NCBI RefSeq assembly: GCF_025660475.1 | Contig: NZ_JAOUSF010000003.1 | Span: 558,001-622,000 of the forward strand | From: Perspicuibacillus lycopersici | GTDB lineage: Bacteria > Bacillota > Bacilli > Bacillales > Caldibacillaceae | Direction of reading: 5' to 3' | Length of the DNA: 64,000 nucleotides | The notes under the pieces: generated by a model | Database searches by the model: none | What the model was told of the DNA's origin: nothing | The model's input: the letters and a program-made list of their open reading frames with translations, nothing else | In this document: positions 49,303 through 57,508 of the stretch, one piece after another | Numbering within the stretch: the first letter of the stretch is position 1 | Layout of the letters: the number at the start of each line of letters is the position of its first letter | Made by a program: the position numbers and the translations under genes

Positions 49303-49411
49303 CAACGTTTTGTTGTTTTAATTTTACCCAACAAAAAGTTGTAAGTCAATATCAAAATACAATTTTTTGTTGTATTTAATTAGAAATATTTTTTAACCCA
49401 ACTACAAGTTG
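49303..49411. promoter_or_regulatory. Immunity operators and divergent promoters
   Basis: Four CAAC-N5-GTTG sites occur: 49303-49315, 49329-49341, 49360-49372 (one mismatch) and 49399-49411. The second lies between the -35 TTGACT (49344-49349) and -10 TAAAAT (49321-49326) of the lytic promoter. The fourth abuts a plus-strand TATAAT (49412-49417) that probably serves the repressor. Confidence 0.8.
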
Positions 49412-49451
49412 TATAATTAGTAAAAACCCAAGAAAACAAAGGAAGATTAAC

Positions 49452-49871
49452 ATGTCAATATTATCTGAAAGATTACGAATGCTACGAAAAAGAAATAAAT
49501 TAACTCAAAAAAATGTCGCTGATTATTTAGGGATGACCGAAAGTGGTTACGGCTATTACGAGCAAGGAAGAAATCAACCATCTGTTGAAAATTTAAAAAA
49601 ATTAGCAGAGAAATTTGGGGTTACGGTTTCCTATCTTACCGGTGACGATGAAGAGAAACAAATTTCGGTTGGAGGGAAAGAAATAAAGTTAACTGAAGAT
49701 GAGTATAAAGTATTTGAGGAACTAAAAAAACACAAAGTCATTTTCCACGACTTAGCCTCTGATCCGGAAAAAAAGGTTAAAGAACTGATTACATTGTATA
49801 AAATGAAGAAGATTTTATTAGAAGATGACGATGAAGAAGATCCAGAAGGATTTGGAGAATTTGAGGATTAA
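49452..49871 (+). CDS. CI-like XRE repressor
   Basis: The 139-residue protein has an N-terminal HTH (LTQKNVADYLGMTESGYGYY) and an acidic C-terminus, with no LexA-type peptidase domain. It is followed by an ImmA-like gene, so inactivation by that partner or by the antirepressor is likely, not self-cleavage. The ribosome site is AAAGGAAG. It should bind the four CAAC-N5-GTTG sites. Confidence 0.9.
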   Translation: MSILSERLRMLRKRNKLTQKNVADYLGMTESGYGYYEQGRNQPSVENLKKLAEKFGVTVSYLTGDDEEKQISVGGKEIKLTEDEYKVFEELKKHKVIFHDLASDPEKKVKELITLYKMKKILLEDDDEEDPEGFGEFED

Positions 49872-49885
49872 TGGAGATGTAAGTT

Positions 49886-50470
49886 ATGCAGCAACAGATA
49901 ATCAGACCAACACAAGATTATTGGGAAGAACGTGCAAACTATGTATTGTCCCATTTTAACTATCGCTATCCAGATGAAATAGATTTGTATGAAATATGTT
50001 GGAAGTATGGCATTAAGATAATGCCATTGCATCCTGATTTTACAGAAACTTATGTAGATTACGAATCTATTAATAAACTAAAATCGTTTTCAGTTCTTAA
50101 GTCCAGCGGCCGTAGAGGAACCATCTTCATTGCCGAAGGGTTAAACGCAATAGAGAAAAAACTGTTATTGGCAGAGGAATTTTGCCACTGCTATTCTCAT
50201 GATTCCTCTCAGTTACATTTAGACAAGCATTTAATAAATAAGCAAGAGAACCAGGCAAAAAGAATGGCAGCGTATCTTCTTATGCCATTCAAATTTCTGA
50301 AACAAATTTATCAAGCTGCAGTTACTGAGACGGTGCTTATTTCTGATATTGCGGATTACTTTGTTGTTACAGAAGAATTCGCACGGTATCGATTAGAACT
50401 AACATATCATCATAGAGTGGACGGTTTTGCGACATTAAAGAATAAATTAGGTAGTTTAGAATGGATTTAA
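49886..50470 (+). CDS. ImmA/IrrE-like protein with altered HExxH motif
   Basis: This 194-residue protein resembles ImmA/IrrE metallopeptidases that cleave ImmR-type repressors. The expected HExxH reads LLLAEEFCHCYSH, so the first zinc-binding His is Glu; later family segments (NQAKRMAAYLLMP) are kept. Similar EEFCH variants occur in Bacillus phages as I recall. It may be inactive, or use another metal arrangement. Confidence 0.85.
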   Translation: MQQQIIRPTQDYWEERANYVLSHFNYRYPDEIDLYEICWKYGIKIMPLHPDFTETYVDYESINKLKSFSVLKSSGRRGTIFIAEGLNAIEKKLLLAEEFCHCYSHDSSQLHLDKHLINKQENQAKRMAAYLLMPFKFLKQIYQAAVTETVLISDIADYFVVTEEFARYRLELTYHHRVDGFATLKNKLGSLEWI

Positions 50471-50494
50471 TTTCATAACAGAGGGGGAAATTTT

Positions 50495-51166
50495 TTGGAA
50501 ACACCATTCTATAAGAAATTATGGTTTTTGATTACTGTAAGTGCAATTATATTCTTTTTAATTGGCTTAGGAATAGGTCAGTCAGTAGCAAAAGTAAAAA
50601 TTGATAATAAGAAAATGAGTTATGACCAAATTACCACAGAGATTAAAACAAAAAATACTGAATTAGAGGATTTAGAGAATAAAATTAATGAGACAAGGAC
50701 GGAGTTAGTCAGTGTGACTGATGAAAAAAATAAAGTTTTAAACGAAATTAACCAAAACAAGAAAATAATTGATGAAGCCAATGAAATTATTAATAACCGC
50801 GATTCATTAACCAATGAAATAAACGATAAAGGTACTGAATTGGCCGTTCTTGATACAGATATCAAAAAGAAAAAAGAAGAATTAGATGCATTAACCGTTC
50901 AAATTAAAAAGACTGGGGAAGACCCTTATAAACTTGGTGCAGGATACTATTATTTTGGCTCTGATATCCCTACTGGGAGATATGAACTCCGTGCCCAAGA
51001 TGGCTATAGAGGAAATATTTTTGTTCGCGGAACAAACGGAATAAGCAAAGTAGCTGAAACTTTTGGGGAAGGTAGCGAATATTCAATAGAAAGCTTTGTT
51101 TTTGATGGTTTAGACGGTGAGGAAATCGAAGCAACGATTCCGATAATATTGGTACCGGTTGAATAA
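50495..51166 (+). CDS. Membrane-anchored coiled-coil protein in the lysogeny transcript
   Basis: The 223-residue protein (TTG start behind GAGGGGGAAA) has one N-terminal membrane helix (LWFLITVSAIIFFLIGLGIG, residues 9-28), a coiled coil (about 45-145) and a C-terminal beta domain beginning YKLGAGYYYFGSDIPTGRY. It follows the repressor and ImmA-like genes and is likely expressed in the lysogen. A superinfection exclusion role is plausible but unproven. Confidence 0.72.
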   Translation: METPFYKKLWFLITVSAIIFFLIGLGIGQSVAKVKIDNKKMSYDQITTEIKTKNTELEDLENKINETRTELVSVTDEKNKVLNEINQNKKIIDEANEIINNRDSLTNEINDKGTELAVLDTDIKKKKEELDALTVQIKKTGEDPYKLGAGYYYFGSDIPTGRYELRAQDGYRGNIFVRGTNGISKVAETFGEGSEYSIESFVFDGLDGEEIEATIPIILVPVE

Positions 51167-51430
51167 AACCGTAGTTTTTCAAGAGAGTATGTTTATGCAA
51201 GAAGAAAAACGAGGGAGAATTGGAAGGTGTATTTAAAACGATAGCAGACACCAATAGATTGCCAGTATTGTTCGGATGGATATTGGATTGAACTTACCAC
51301 CTCAGCTACACTTATACCAGTGAATTAAAAATCTAAATTTATATTTTTCAGTAGTGGAACTTACCCACTCCTTTTAATGATAATTAAAAATAAATCTTAG
51401 GAACGATTTTATTATTTATTGGAGGCAGTT
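51167..51430. other. Intergenic region before the ATPase cargo gene
   Basis: No convincing gene or terminator was seen in this 264-bp stretch. It ends with the AT-rich promoter-like region and the GGAGG site of the ATPase gene. Confidence 0.5.
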
Positions 51431-53143
51431 ATGTTAAAAAATATAAACATTAAAAAATTCCGTAAGTTTAATGAACTTTTTCTTGAAATTCCATCACGTT
51501 TAACATTAATATCTGGCACAAATGGTATTGGTAAATCAACATTGTTAGGTATTATAGCAAACGGATCTGGAACAAAATCTTTTAAAACCTTAAGTAATAA
51601 GGATTTTCATCCAGAATTTAAAGATTATTTCATTTTAAGTAAAGATGAACATAGAGATGCAAGGAAGTTTGATGATTATTATGAGGTAACTTTAAAGTAT
51701 AACTATAAAAATATGGATATTTTTAAAAGAGTAAGAACTTCACATCCTAATGAACCGTATTTAAAATTAGTCCCAAGAACTGTGAGTTTTGATGGGGTAC
51801 AGAATGAAGTAGTTACTAATGATGTATATAGTAAAACAGGAATTACAGAATCAGGGAGAATTCCTCTTCCTACTTTTTTCGTCAGTACTAGTAGACTATT
51901 CCCTTTTGGAGAATCAAAATCTACAGATGAAAATCTAACAAAAGTAACAAATAGAAAAAACATTAACAATCAGGAACATATCACTAAAAATTATATTGAA
52001 ATGTACAATAAAGTACTTCCTAGATCGATTGATCCTAAAAAAGATGAATTGTATGAGACAATAAAACCGAAAATCAAATATTCTGGATTTTATGTCAAAC
52101 CAGATTCATCGAGTATACTAACTCAGTCCATCGGTCAAGATAGCATTAGTGGCATCCTTAATGCCTTACTTTCCTTTGAAAATATCTCAAACGAGCCAAA
52201 TTACAATGGTGGAATTCTTTGTATTGACGAGCTTGATGCCTCTTTACACCCAGATGCACAGATTAGATTATTACGTCTTTTAAGGGAACAAGCTGAGAAA
52301 CTAAATCTACAAATTATTTTTACTAGTCATTCTTTAACAATCATCAAAGAAATGCTAAAACTGCAGAATAAAGATAAAACTAAATTCGCTGTACTTTATT
52401 TTAGAAATAATTTAAGGCCATACTATAGAGGAACAGATACCTACACTTCAATAAAGGCCGATCTTTTTTCACAAATACAATACTCAATGCCGAAGGTAAA
52501 AATTTACCTAGAGGATGAAGAAGCTAGATTCGCATTAGAGCAGATACTTAAAATATATGAGGAAGAATCTGAGACGAAGAATTTATTAAACCAATGTGAA
52601 TTAATTTCTTCACAAATAAGTTGTTCTACCTTATTAAACCTTCCTGAGAAGGATAGTTATTTTAAAGATACCATTATTATTCTTGATGGAGATGCAAAAT
52701 ATAATAAACAGCCAAATGTATACAATTATTTAGAAAATGAACCAATCGGTTATAACAAAATTAATAATATCCCTAGTAATGTCTTATTTTTACCTGATGA
52801 CTTTAGTCCTGAGGCAACTCTATTTAGAGCGTTATATAATATAGCTAAAGAAGAAGAAAATCATCTCTCATTTTGGAATTCAGTGGAGAATAATATAAAT
52901 TTAGGAAATTATCACCCACAGAATATATTAATTGAATTGGATGAGATGATAATTAATAAAAAATTAAATAGGGATGATTTTAAAAAATGGTTTAGATCAC
53001 ATTTATCTTTCTTTGAACAATCCGGTATATATAAATATTATTATAACGAAATAAAAAAACAGAATGATATTTTTGATTTCTCTAAAAATTTCACAAAATT
53101 AGTTGATATTAAGCTATCACAATTAAAGAGCAAGGGATTTTAA
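51431..53143 (+). CDS. ATPase-TOPRIM protein (OLD/PARIS AriA-like), defence candidate
   Basis: This 570-residue protein starts with an ABC/SMC-type ATPase: Walker A GTNGIGKST (29-37), a signature-like QSIGQDSISG, Walker B LCIDELDASLHP and the H-loop FTSHS. The C-terminal part has TOPRIM-like features, KIYLEDEEARFAL and IIILDGDAKY, as in OLD nucleases and fused PARIS systems. The ATG at 51431 follows GGAGG. A Dam-type methyltransferase gene follows 56 bp later. The pair is probably anti-phage cargo; the mechanism is unknown. Confidence 0.8.
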   Translation: MLKNINIKKFRKFNELFLEIPSRLTLISGTNGIGKSTLLGIIANGSGTKSFKTLSNKDFHPEFKDYFILSKDEHRDARKFDDYYEVTLKYNYKNMDIFKRVRTSHPNEPYLKLVPRTVSFDGVQNEVVTNDVYSKTGITESGRIPLPTFFVSTSRLFPFGESKSTDENLTKVTNRKNINNQEHITKNYIEMYNKVLPRSIDPKKDELYETIKPKIKYSGFYVKPDSSSILTQSIGQDSISGILNALLSFENISNEPNYNGGILCIDELDASLHPDAQIRLLRLLREQAEKLNLQIIFTSHSLTIIKEMLKLQNKDKTKFAVLYFRNNLRPYYRGTDTYTSIKADLFSQIQYSMPKVKIYLEDEEARFALEQILKIYEEESETKNLLNQCELISSQISCSTLLNLPEKDSYFKDTIIILDGDAKYNKQPNVYNYLENEPIGYNKINNIPSNVLFLPDDFSPEATLFRALYNIAKEEENHLSFWNSVENNINLGNYHPQNILIELDEMIINKKLNRDDFKKWFRSHLSFFEQSGIYKYYYNEIKKQNDIFDFSKNFTKLVDIKLSQLKSKGF

Positions 53144-53144
53144 C

Positions 53145-53185
53145 TGGCCAATTATGAATAACTATAATATAATATAAATTGGTCA
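53145..53185. promoter_or_regulatory. Inverted repeat before the methyltransferase gene
   Basis: TGGCCAATT (53145-53153) and AATTGGTCA (53177-53185) form near-perfect 9-bp arms across an AT-rich spacer with a TATAAT-like -10. The second arm touches the AGGAG ribosome site, so RNA pairing could limit translation of the methyltransferase. Confidence 0.45.
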
Positions 53186-53199
53186 GGAGTGTGAGAAAA

Positions 53200-54051
53200 A
53201 TGGCAAACCCTTCACCTTTAAGATATCCAGGGGGGAAATACAAGATACATAGATACATTAAAGCCTTAATAGAACAAAATAAAAGTTCCACTTACATCGA
53301 ACCATTTGCTGGGGGTGCTGGAGTAGCTATCGCTCTTCTTTTAAATAATGATGTAAATAAAGTCGTTATTAATGATTACGATAGATCAATATATTCCTTC
53401 TGGTATTCTGTAATAAACCATACTGATGAACTAGTAGATAAAATAAGTAGTTGCAATATTAGCATTGATGAATGGTATAAACAAAAAGAAATTCAAACGG
53501 GTAAAGAAACCATGGATCTATTATCGCTTGGTTTTTCGACCCTATATCTAAATCGAACAAACCGGTCTGGAATTATCAAAGGGGGGGTAATGGGGGGAAA
53601 AAACCAGAACGGCATGTACAAACTAGACTGTCGTTTTAATAAAGGAGATCTTATAAATAAAATAAAACTTATAGCCAGTAAAAAGGATCATATTAGAGTT
53701 ACCAATATGGATGCAGTGGAATTTATTGAGAAGGTCATAAAAAAAACAAGAAATTCTTTTACTTTTTTTGATCCCCCATATTTTAAACAAGGACCTGCTC
53801 TATATACAAATTTTTATACAGATGATGACCATCTTTTACTATCAAATAAAATACAAAACGAATTAATTAATAGAAAATGGATTGTAACCTATGACCACGA
53901 AATAGAAGTAAAAAAAATGTATGATAAATTACCTTATATTGAATATTATCTAAGCTATTCTGCACAAAATAAAACTAAAGGTATAGAATACATGTTTTTT
54001 TCAAAAAAACTCAATCAACTAAATCCAAAAGATTATTTACAATTAATATAG
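53200..54051 (+). CDS. D12-class DNA adenine methyltransferase (Dam-type)
   Basis: The 283-residue protein has the class D12 motifs: SPLRYPGGKYKIHRY at the N-terminus, the SAM motif IEPFAGGAGVAIAL, and catalytic DPPY in FFDPPYFKQGPAL. It should methylate adenine N6 in a short sequence, possibly GATC or a variant. The ATG at 53200 follows AGGAG. No plain restriction nuclease is encoded beside it; the upstream ATPase-TOPRIM protein may be the partner. Confidence 0.93.
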   Translation: MANPSPLRYPGGKYKIHRYIKALIEQNKSSTYIEPFAGGAGVAIALLLNNDVNKVVINDYDRSIYSFWYSVINHTDELVDKISSCNISIDEWYKQKEIQTGKETMDLLSLGFSTLYLNRTNRSGIIKGGVMGGKNQNGMYKLDCRFNKGDLINKIKLIASKKDHIRVTNMDAVEFIEKVIKKTRNSFTFFDPPYFKQGPALYTNFYTDDDHLLLSNKIQNELINRKWIVTYDHEIEVKKMYDKLPYIEYYLSYSAQNKTKGIEYMFFSKKLNQLNPKDYLQLI

Positions 54052-54082
54052 GGCTAACCAAAAGGTATAGCCCTATTTTTTT
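54050..54082 (+). terminator. Terminator after the methyltransferase gene
   Basis: AGGGCTA (54050-54056) pairs with TAGCCCT (54068-54074), followed by seven T. It overlaps the stop codon and ends 18 bp before the right core. Confidence 0.85.
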
Positions 54083-54099
54083 TGCAATTGCTATGTATC

Positions 54100-54106
54100 T
54101 CAAATG
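54100..54106 (+). other. attR core
   Basis: TCAAATG at the start of the gerE C-terminal fragment is the exact partner of 2517-2523. Reading in frame it encodes Ser-Asn followed by the GerE sequence. Confidence 0.8.
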
Positions 54107-54183
54107 CCATGCAAAAGCTTGGAGTAAAGGGGCGTTCACAAGCTGTTGTTGAACTTCTCCGCATGGGGGAGTTAAAGCTTTAG
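54100..54183 (+). pseudogene. gerE: GerE C-terminal fragment
   Basis: The 27-codon stretch reads SNAMQKLGVKGRSQAVVELL and continues to the usual end RMGELKL. It supplies the end of the HTH recognition helix and the C-terminal dimerisation helix of GerE. It has no start or ribosome site, so it is silent while the prophage is in place. Recombination at the core joins it in frame to 2370..2522. Confidence 0.93.
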
Positions 54184-54188
54184 AAGAA

Positions 54189-54230
54189 AACCGGCTATCA
54201 TGAAAGATGGCCGGTTTAATATTGTTTTAT
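54189..54230 (+). terminator. gerE terminator
   Basis: AACCGGC (54189-54195) pairs perfectly with GCCGGTT (54210-54216), followed by a T-rich run. Confidence 0.75.
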
Positions 54231-54276
54231 TTTCTATATAAATGAATAGACATTTGTGTTATAATCGGTTCGTTTT

Positions 54277-54741
54277 CTACGCTTCTTTCCCTTTCCCATG
54301 TAAAAATTTCGCTCGCATAGCCTCATTCCACGGTACTGCTTTTCCCGTGTTTTTGTTCACTTGAACCATTGCTCCTCTACCAGTTAAGCAAATCGTACCA
54401 TCCTTTTTTCTAACGAAATAATGAAGATCGACAGAGGAATTCCCTAGCTTGCCTACCTTTACATAGATCATTAGTTCATCATCAAAGTACATTTGGTTAA
54501 TAAAATCACATTGTAAGTCAGCCGCAACCGGAATGGTTTCATTCTCTTGCTTTACCCAATCCTGCATAAATCCTAGCCATTTAAAAAATTCAATCCGAGC
54601 AAATTCAAAATAAGTAAAAGCAATCGTATTATTAACATGGCCAAACATATCTGTTTCCATAAACCGGACTTTCAATGGTCGAAAAAAAGTAAATCCAGCC
54701 ATCCATTCATCTATATTCTCAATATAAGAAATTTGCTTCAT
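54277..54741 (-). CDS. ysmA: Hotdog-fold acyl-CoA thioesterase-like protein
   Basis: This 154-residue protein matches the 4-hydroxybenzoyl-CoA thioesterase type: VRFMETDMFGHVNNTIAFTY holds the catalytic Asp and HVNN motif. It probably hydrolyses an acyl-CoA. The ATG at 54741 behind TAGGAGGG is preferred over the ATG at 54774, because the extra codons span a palindrome resembling a FadR operator. Synteny with B. subtilis ysmA is complete. Confidence 0.9.
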   Translation of the reverse strand: MKQISYIENIDEWMAGFTFFRPLKVRFMETDMFGHVNNTIAFTYFEFARIEFFKWLGFMQDWVKQENETIPVAADLQCDFINQMYFDDELMIYVKVGKLGNSSVDLHYFVRKKDGTICLTGRGAMVQVNKNTGKAVPWNEAMRAKFLHGKGKEA

Positions 54742-54759
54742 CTGTTTCCCTCCTAATAA

Positions 54760-54777
54760 TGAATGAATATTCATTCG
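54760..54777. promoter_or_regulatory. FadR-like operator
   Basis: TGAATGAATATTCATTCG contains a perfect 16-bp palindrome and fits the Bacillus FadR consensus TGAATGAnTAnTCATTCA at nearly every position. It lies 18 bp upstream of the ysmA start, adjacent to the ribosome site. Confidence 0.65.
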
Positions 54778-54787
54778 TTTTTAGTTT

Positions 54788-54831
54788 AAAATTTAGGTTG
54801 ATTTATCTTTTAACAAACCAACCTAAATTTT
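54788..54831 (-). terminator. Terminator after sdhB
   Basis: Perfect 13-bp arms (54788-54800 with 54819-54831) enclose an 18-nt loop 26 bp beyond the sdhB stop. The stem is AT-rich and ends in TTTT, so read-through into ysmA is possible. Confidence 0.65.
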
Positions 54832-54857
54832 AAAAATATTATTCTATTATACTAATA

Positions 54858-55622
54858 TTAATTATAGTCACTACCAAAGAAATTACGGAACATTTGCATT
54901 GTTGCTTCGCGATTTAGTGCAGCAATGGAAGTTGTTAACGGAATGCCTTTCGGACATGCTTGCACACAGTTTTGTGAATTACCGCAGTTTGCTAATCCAC
55001 CATCACCCATAATTGCTTCTAACCGTTCTGCTCTATTCATTTCACCTGTTGGATGTGCATTGAATAAACGAACTTGTGATAGTGGTGCTGGTCCGATGAA
55101 ATCAGAATCTGAATTCACATTTGGACAAGCTTCTAAACATACCCCACAAGTCATACATTTGGATAATTCATATGCCCATTGTCGTTTATTTTCTGGCATA
55201 CGTGGCCCAGGACCTAAATCATAGGTACCATCGATTGGAATCCAAGCCTTTACCTTTTTCAAGGAATCGAACATTCTGCTACGGTCAACCATTAAGTCAC
55301 GAACGACTGGGAAAGTAGTCATTGGTGCTAATCGAATTGGTTGCTCTAATTGATCAACGATTGCAGAGCAGGATTGTCTTGGTTTTCCATTAATCACCAT
55401 CGAGCAAGCGCCACATACCTCTTCTAAACAGCTCATTTCCCAAGTTACCGGTGTTGTCTTTTTGCCATCAGCCGTTACTGGGTTTCTGCGAATTTCCATT
55501 AATGCAGAAATTACATTTAAATTTGGACGGTAAGGAATCTCAAATGTTTCCTCATATGGAGGAGAATCCGGACTATCTTGTCTTGTAATGATAAATGTTA
55601 CTGTTTTTTGTTGCTCAGCCAT
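54858..55622 (-). CDS. sdhB: Succinate dehydrogenase iron-sulfur subunit
   Basis: The 254-residue subunit carries electrons from SdhA to the membrane quinone site. Cysteine clusters are visible: CLEEVCGACSM with a later C for [2Fe-2S], CMTCGVCLEACP for [4Fe-4S] and CGNSQNCVQACPKGIP for [3Fe-4S]. It forms complex II with SdhA and SdhC, encoded upstream in the same operon sdhCAB. Confidence 0.98.
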   Translation of the reverse strand: MAEQQKTVTFIITRQDSPDSPPYEETFEIPYRPNLNVISALMEIRRNPVTADGKKTTPVTWEMSCLEEVCGACSMVINGKPRQSCSAIVDQLEQPIRLAPMTTFPVVRDLMVDRSRMFDSLKKVKAWIPIDGTYDLGPGPRMPENKRQWAYELSKCMTCGVCLEACPNVNSDSDFIGPAPLSQVRLFNAHPTGEMNRAERLEAIMGDGGLANCGNSQNCVQACPKGIPLTTSIAALNREATMQMFRNFFGSDYN

Positions 55623-55641
55623 GAATTAATCTCTCCCCTTT

Positions 55642-57393
55642 TTAATGTTTTTTTGTATAATCCCGTTTCCGTGGTTTAATTAATGACACGTCTACATCTT
55701 CATAATGGAATGCTGGCGCTTCATTAGGACTAACAAATTTCGCCATTGTCGTTTTTAACCATTCTTCATCATTTCTTTCAGGGAAATCTGGTTTATAATG
55801 AGCACCCCTTGACTCATTACGATTTAATGCACCAATGGTAATCACTCGCGATAATTGCAGCATGTTTTCCAATTGTCTTGTAAACATTGCACCTTGGTTA
55901 CTCCATCTTCCAGTGTCATTAATATTAATGTTTTTATATCTTTCCAATAATTCCTGAATTTTTTCATCCGTTTTTTGCAATCTATCATTGTAACGAACTA
56001 CTGTTACATTATCCGTCATTATTTCCCCAAGTTCTTTGTGAAGAACATATGCATTTTCGGTTCCATCCATTGCCAATATGTTTTCCCATTTATCTTCTTC
56101 TTGTTTTTGATAGCGATCAAACAATGTAGAAGAAATAGCATCCGAGCTCTTTTCTAATCCATCGATATATCGAACTGCATTCGGTCCTGCAACCATTCCA
56201 CCATAAATAGCAGAAAGAAGGGAATTCGCTCCTAATCGGTTCGCACCATGTTGAGAATAATCACATTCCCCTGCAGCAAATAATCCTGGAATATTGGTCA
56301 TTTGATCATAATCTACCCAAAGTCCACCCATTGAGTAATGAACCGCCGGGAAAATTTTCATAGGAACTTTATGAGGATCTTCACCCATGAATTTTTCATA
56401 AATTTCAATAATCCCACCAAGTTTTACATCTAATTCATGCGAATCCTTATGGGATAAATCAAGATAAACCATGTTTTCCCCATTAATTCCTAGCTTCATA
56501 TCGACACAAACTTTGAATATTTCACGTGTTGCTATATCGCGTGGAACAAGATTTCCATACAATGGATATTTTTCTTCTAAGAAATACCAAGGCTTACCAT
56601 CTTTATATGTCCAAATTCGGCCACCTTCTCCACGAGCAGATTCACTCATTAGACGAAGCTTATCATCTCCTGGAATTGCAGTAGGATGTATTTGAATAAA
56701 TTCGCCATTTGCATAATAGGCACCTTGTTGATACACGATAGAGGCAGCAGATCCAGTATTAATAATGGAATTCGTTGATTTACCAAATATAATACCTGGT
56801 CCACCAGATGCTAAAATAACCGCATCTGCTGCAAAGGATTTAATTTCCATTGATTTCAGATTTTGCGCAACAATTCCTCGGCAAATTCCTTCATCATCAA
56901 GGATTACTCCTAAAAATTCCCAGCCTTCATATTTCGTAACTAATCCAGCAACCTCATGACGACGCACTTGTTCGTCTAATGCGTACAGCAATTGTTGCCC
57001 AGTGGTTGCACCTGCATATGCTGTACGGTGAAATAATGTTCCACCAAAACGTCTAAAGTCTAGAAGCCCTTCTGAAGTACGGTTAAACATAACCCCCATA
57101 CGGTCAAACAAGTGAATAATTCCTGGTGCTGCTTCACACATTGCTTTAACAGGTGGTTGGTTAGCTAAAAAGTCTCCTCCGTATACGGTATCATCAAAGT
57201 GATTCCAAGGAGAATCTCCCTCCCCTTTTGTATTTACCGCTCCGTTAATTCCGCCTTGAGCACAAACAGAGTGAGAACGCTTAACTGGAACTAATGAGAA
57301 TAGTTCAACGGGTACTCCTGCTTCGGCTGATTTGATTGTTGCCATTAATCCGGCTAATCCACCGCCAACAACAATAATTTTTCCTTTACTCAT
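55642..57393 (-). CDS. sdhA: Succinate dehydrogenase flavoprotein subunit
   Basis: This 583-residue subunit oxidises succinate to fumarate. It has the FAD-binding GGGLAG at 10-15, the covalent FAD site His41 in RSHSVCAQGG and the catalytic stretch HPTAIPGDDKLRLMSE with ARGEGG. It follows sdhC by 115 bp and precedes sdhB by 19 bp on the minus strand, so expression as one operon is expected. Confidence 0.98.
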   Translation of the reverse strand: MSKGKIIVVGGGLAGLMATIKSAEAGVPVELFSLVPVKRSHSVCAQGGINGAVNTKGEGDSPWNHFDDTVYGGDFLANQPPVKAMCEAAPGIIHLFDRMGVMFNRTSEGLLDFRRFGGTLFHRTAYAGATTGQQLLYALDEQVRRHEVAGLVTKYEGWEFLGVILDDEGICRGIVAQNLKSMEIKSFAADAVILASGGPGIIFGKSTNSIINTGSAASIVYQQGAYYANGEFIQIHPTAIPGDDKLRLMSESARGEGGRIWTYKDGKPWYFLEEKYPLYGNLVPRDIATREIFKVCVDMKLGINGENMVYLDLSHKDSHELDVKLGGIIEIYEKFMGEDPHKVPMKIFPAVHYSMGGLWVDYDQMTNIPGLFAAGECDYSQHGANRLGANSLLSAIYGGMVAGPNAVRYIDGLEKSSDAISSTLFDRYQKQEEDKWENILAMDGTENAYVLHKELGEIMTDNVTVVRYNDRLQKTDEKIQELLERYKNININDTGRWSNQGAMFTRQLENMLQLSRVITIGALNRNESRGAHYKPDFPERNDEEWLKTTMAKFVSPNEAPAFHYEDVDVSLIKPRKRDYTKKH

Positions 57394-57508
57394 TTCTTAG
57401 GCTCACTCCTCTTAATCATTTAATCTATTGATGCAATATGACAGTTGAATTCCTTAAGTAGTCTTCTATTTTCATAAAAATATAATATTCGGTTTATTTT
57501 TCTTACAA

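Larger units (their letters stand above)
2517..54106. mobile_element. Siphovirus prophage integrated in gerE
   Basis: The borders are set by the two halves of gerE and the shared core TCAAATG (2517-2523 and 54100-54106). Inside are a serine recombinase at the left end, lysis genes, a full set of tail and head genes with terminase, a replication/recombination module, an immunity region and cargo genes. No essential morphogenesis gene looks broken, so the element is probably functional. Gene order in the early and head regions resembles the skin/PBSX-type yqa-yqb genes. Confidence 0.93.

Noticed and set aside
2370..54183. gerE as a decayed pseudogene
   Set aside because: Both fragments keep frame, promoter, ribosome site and terminator without other mutations, which fits reversible interruption.
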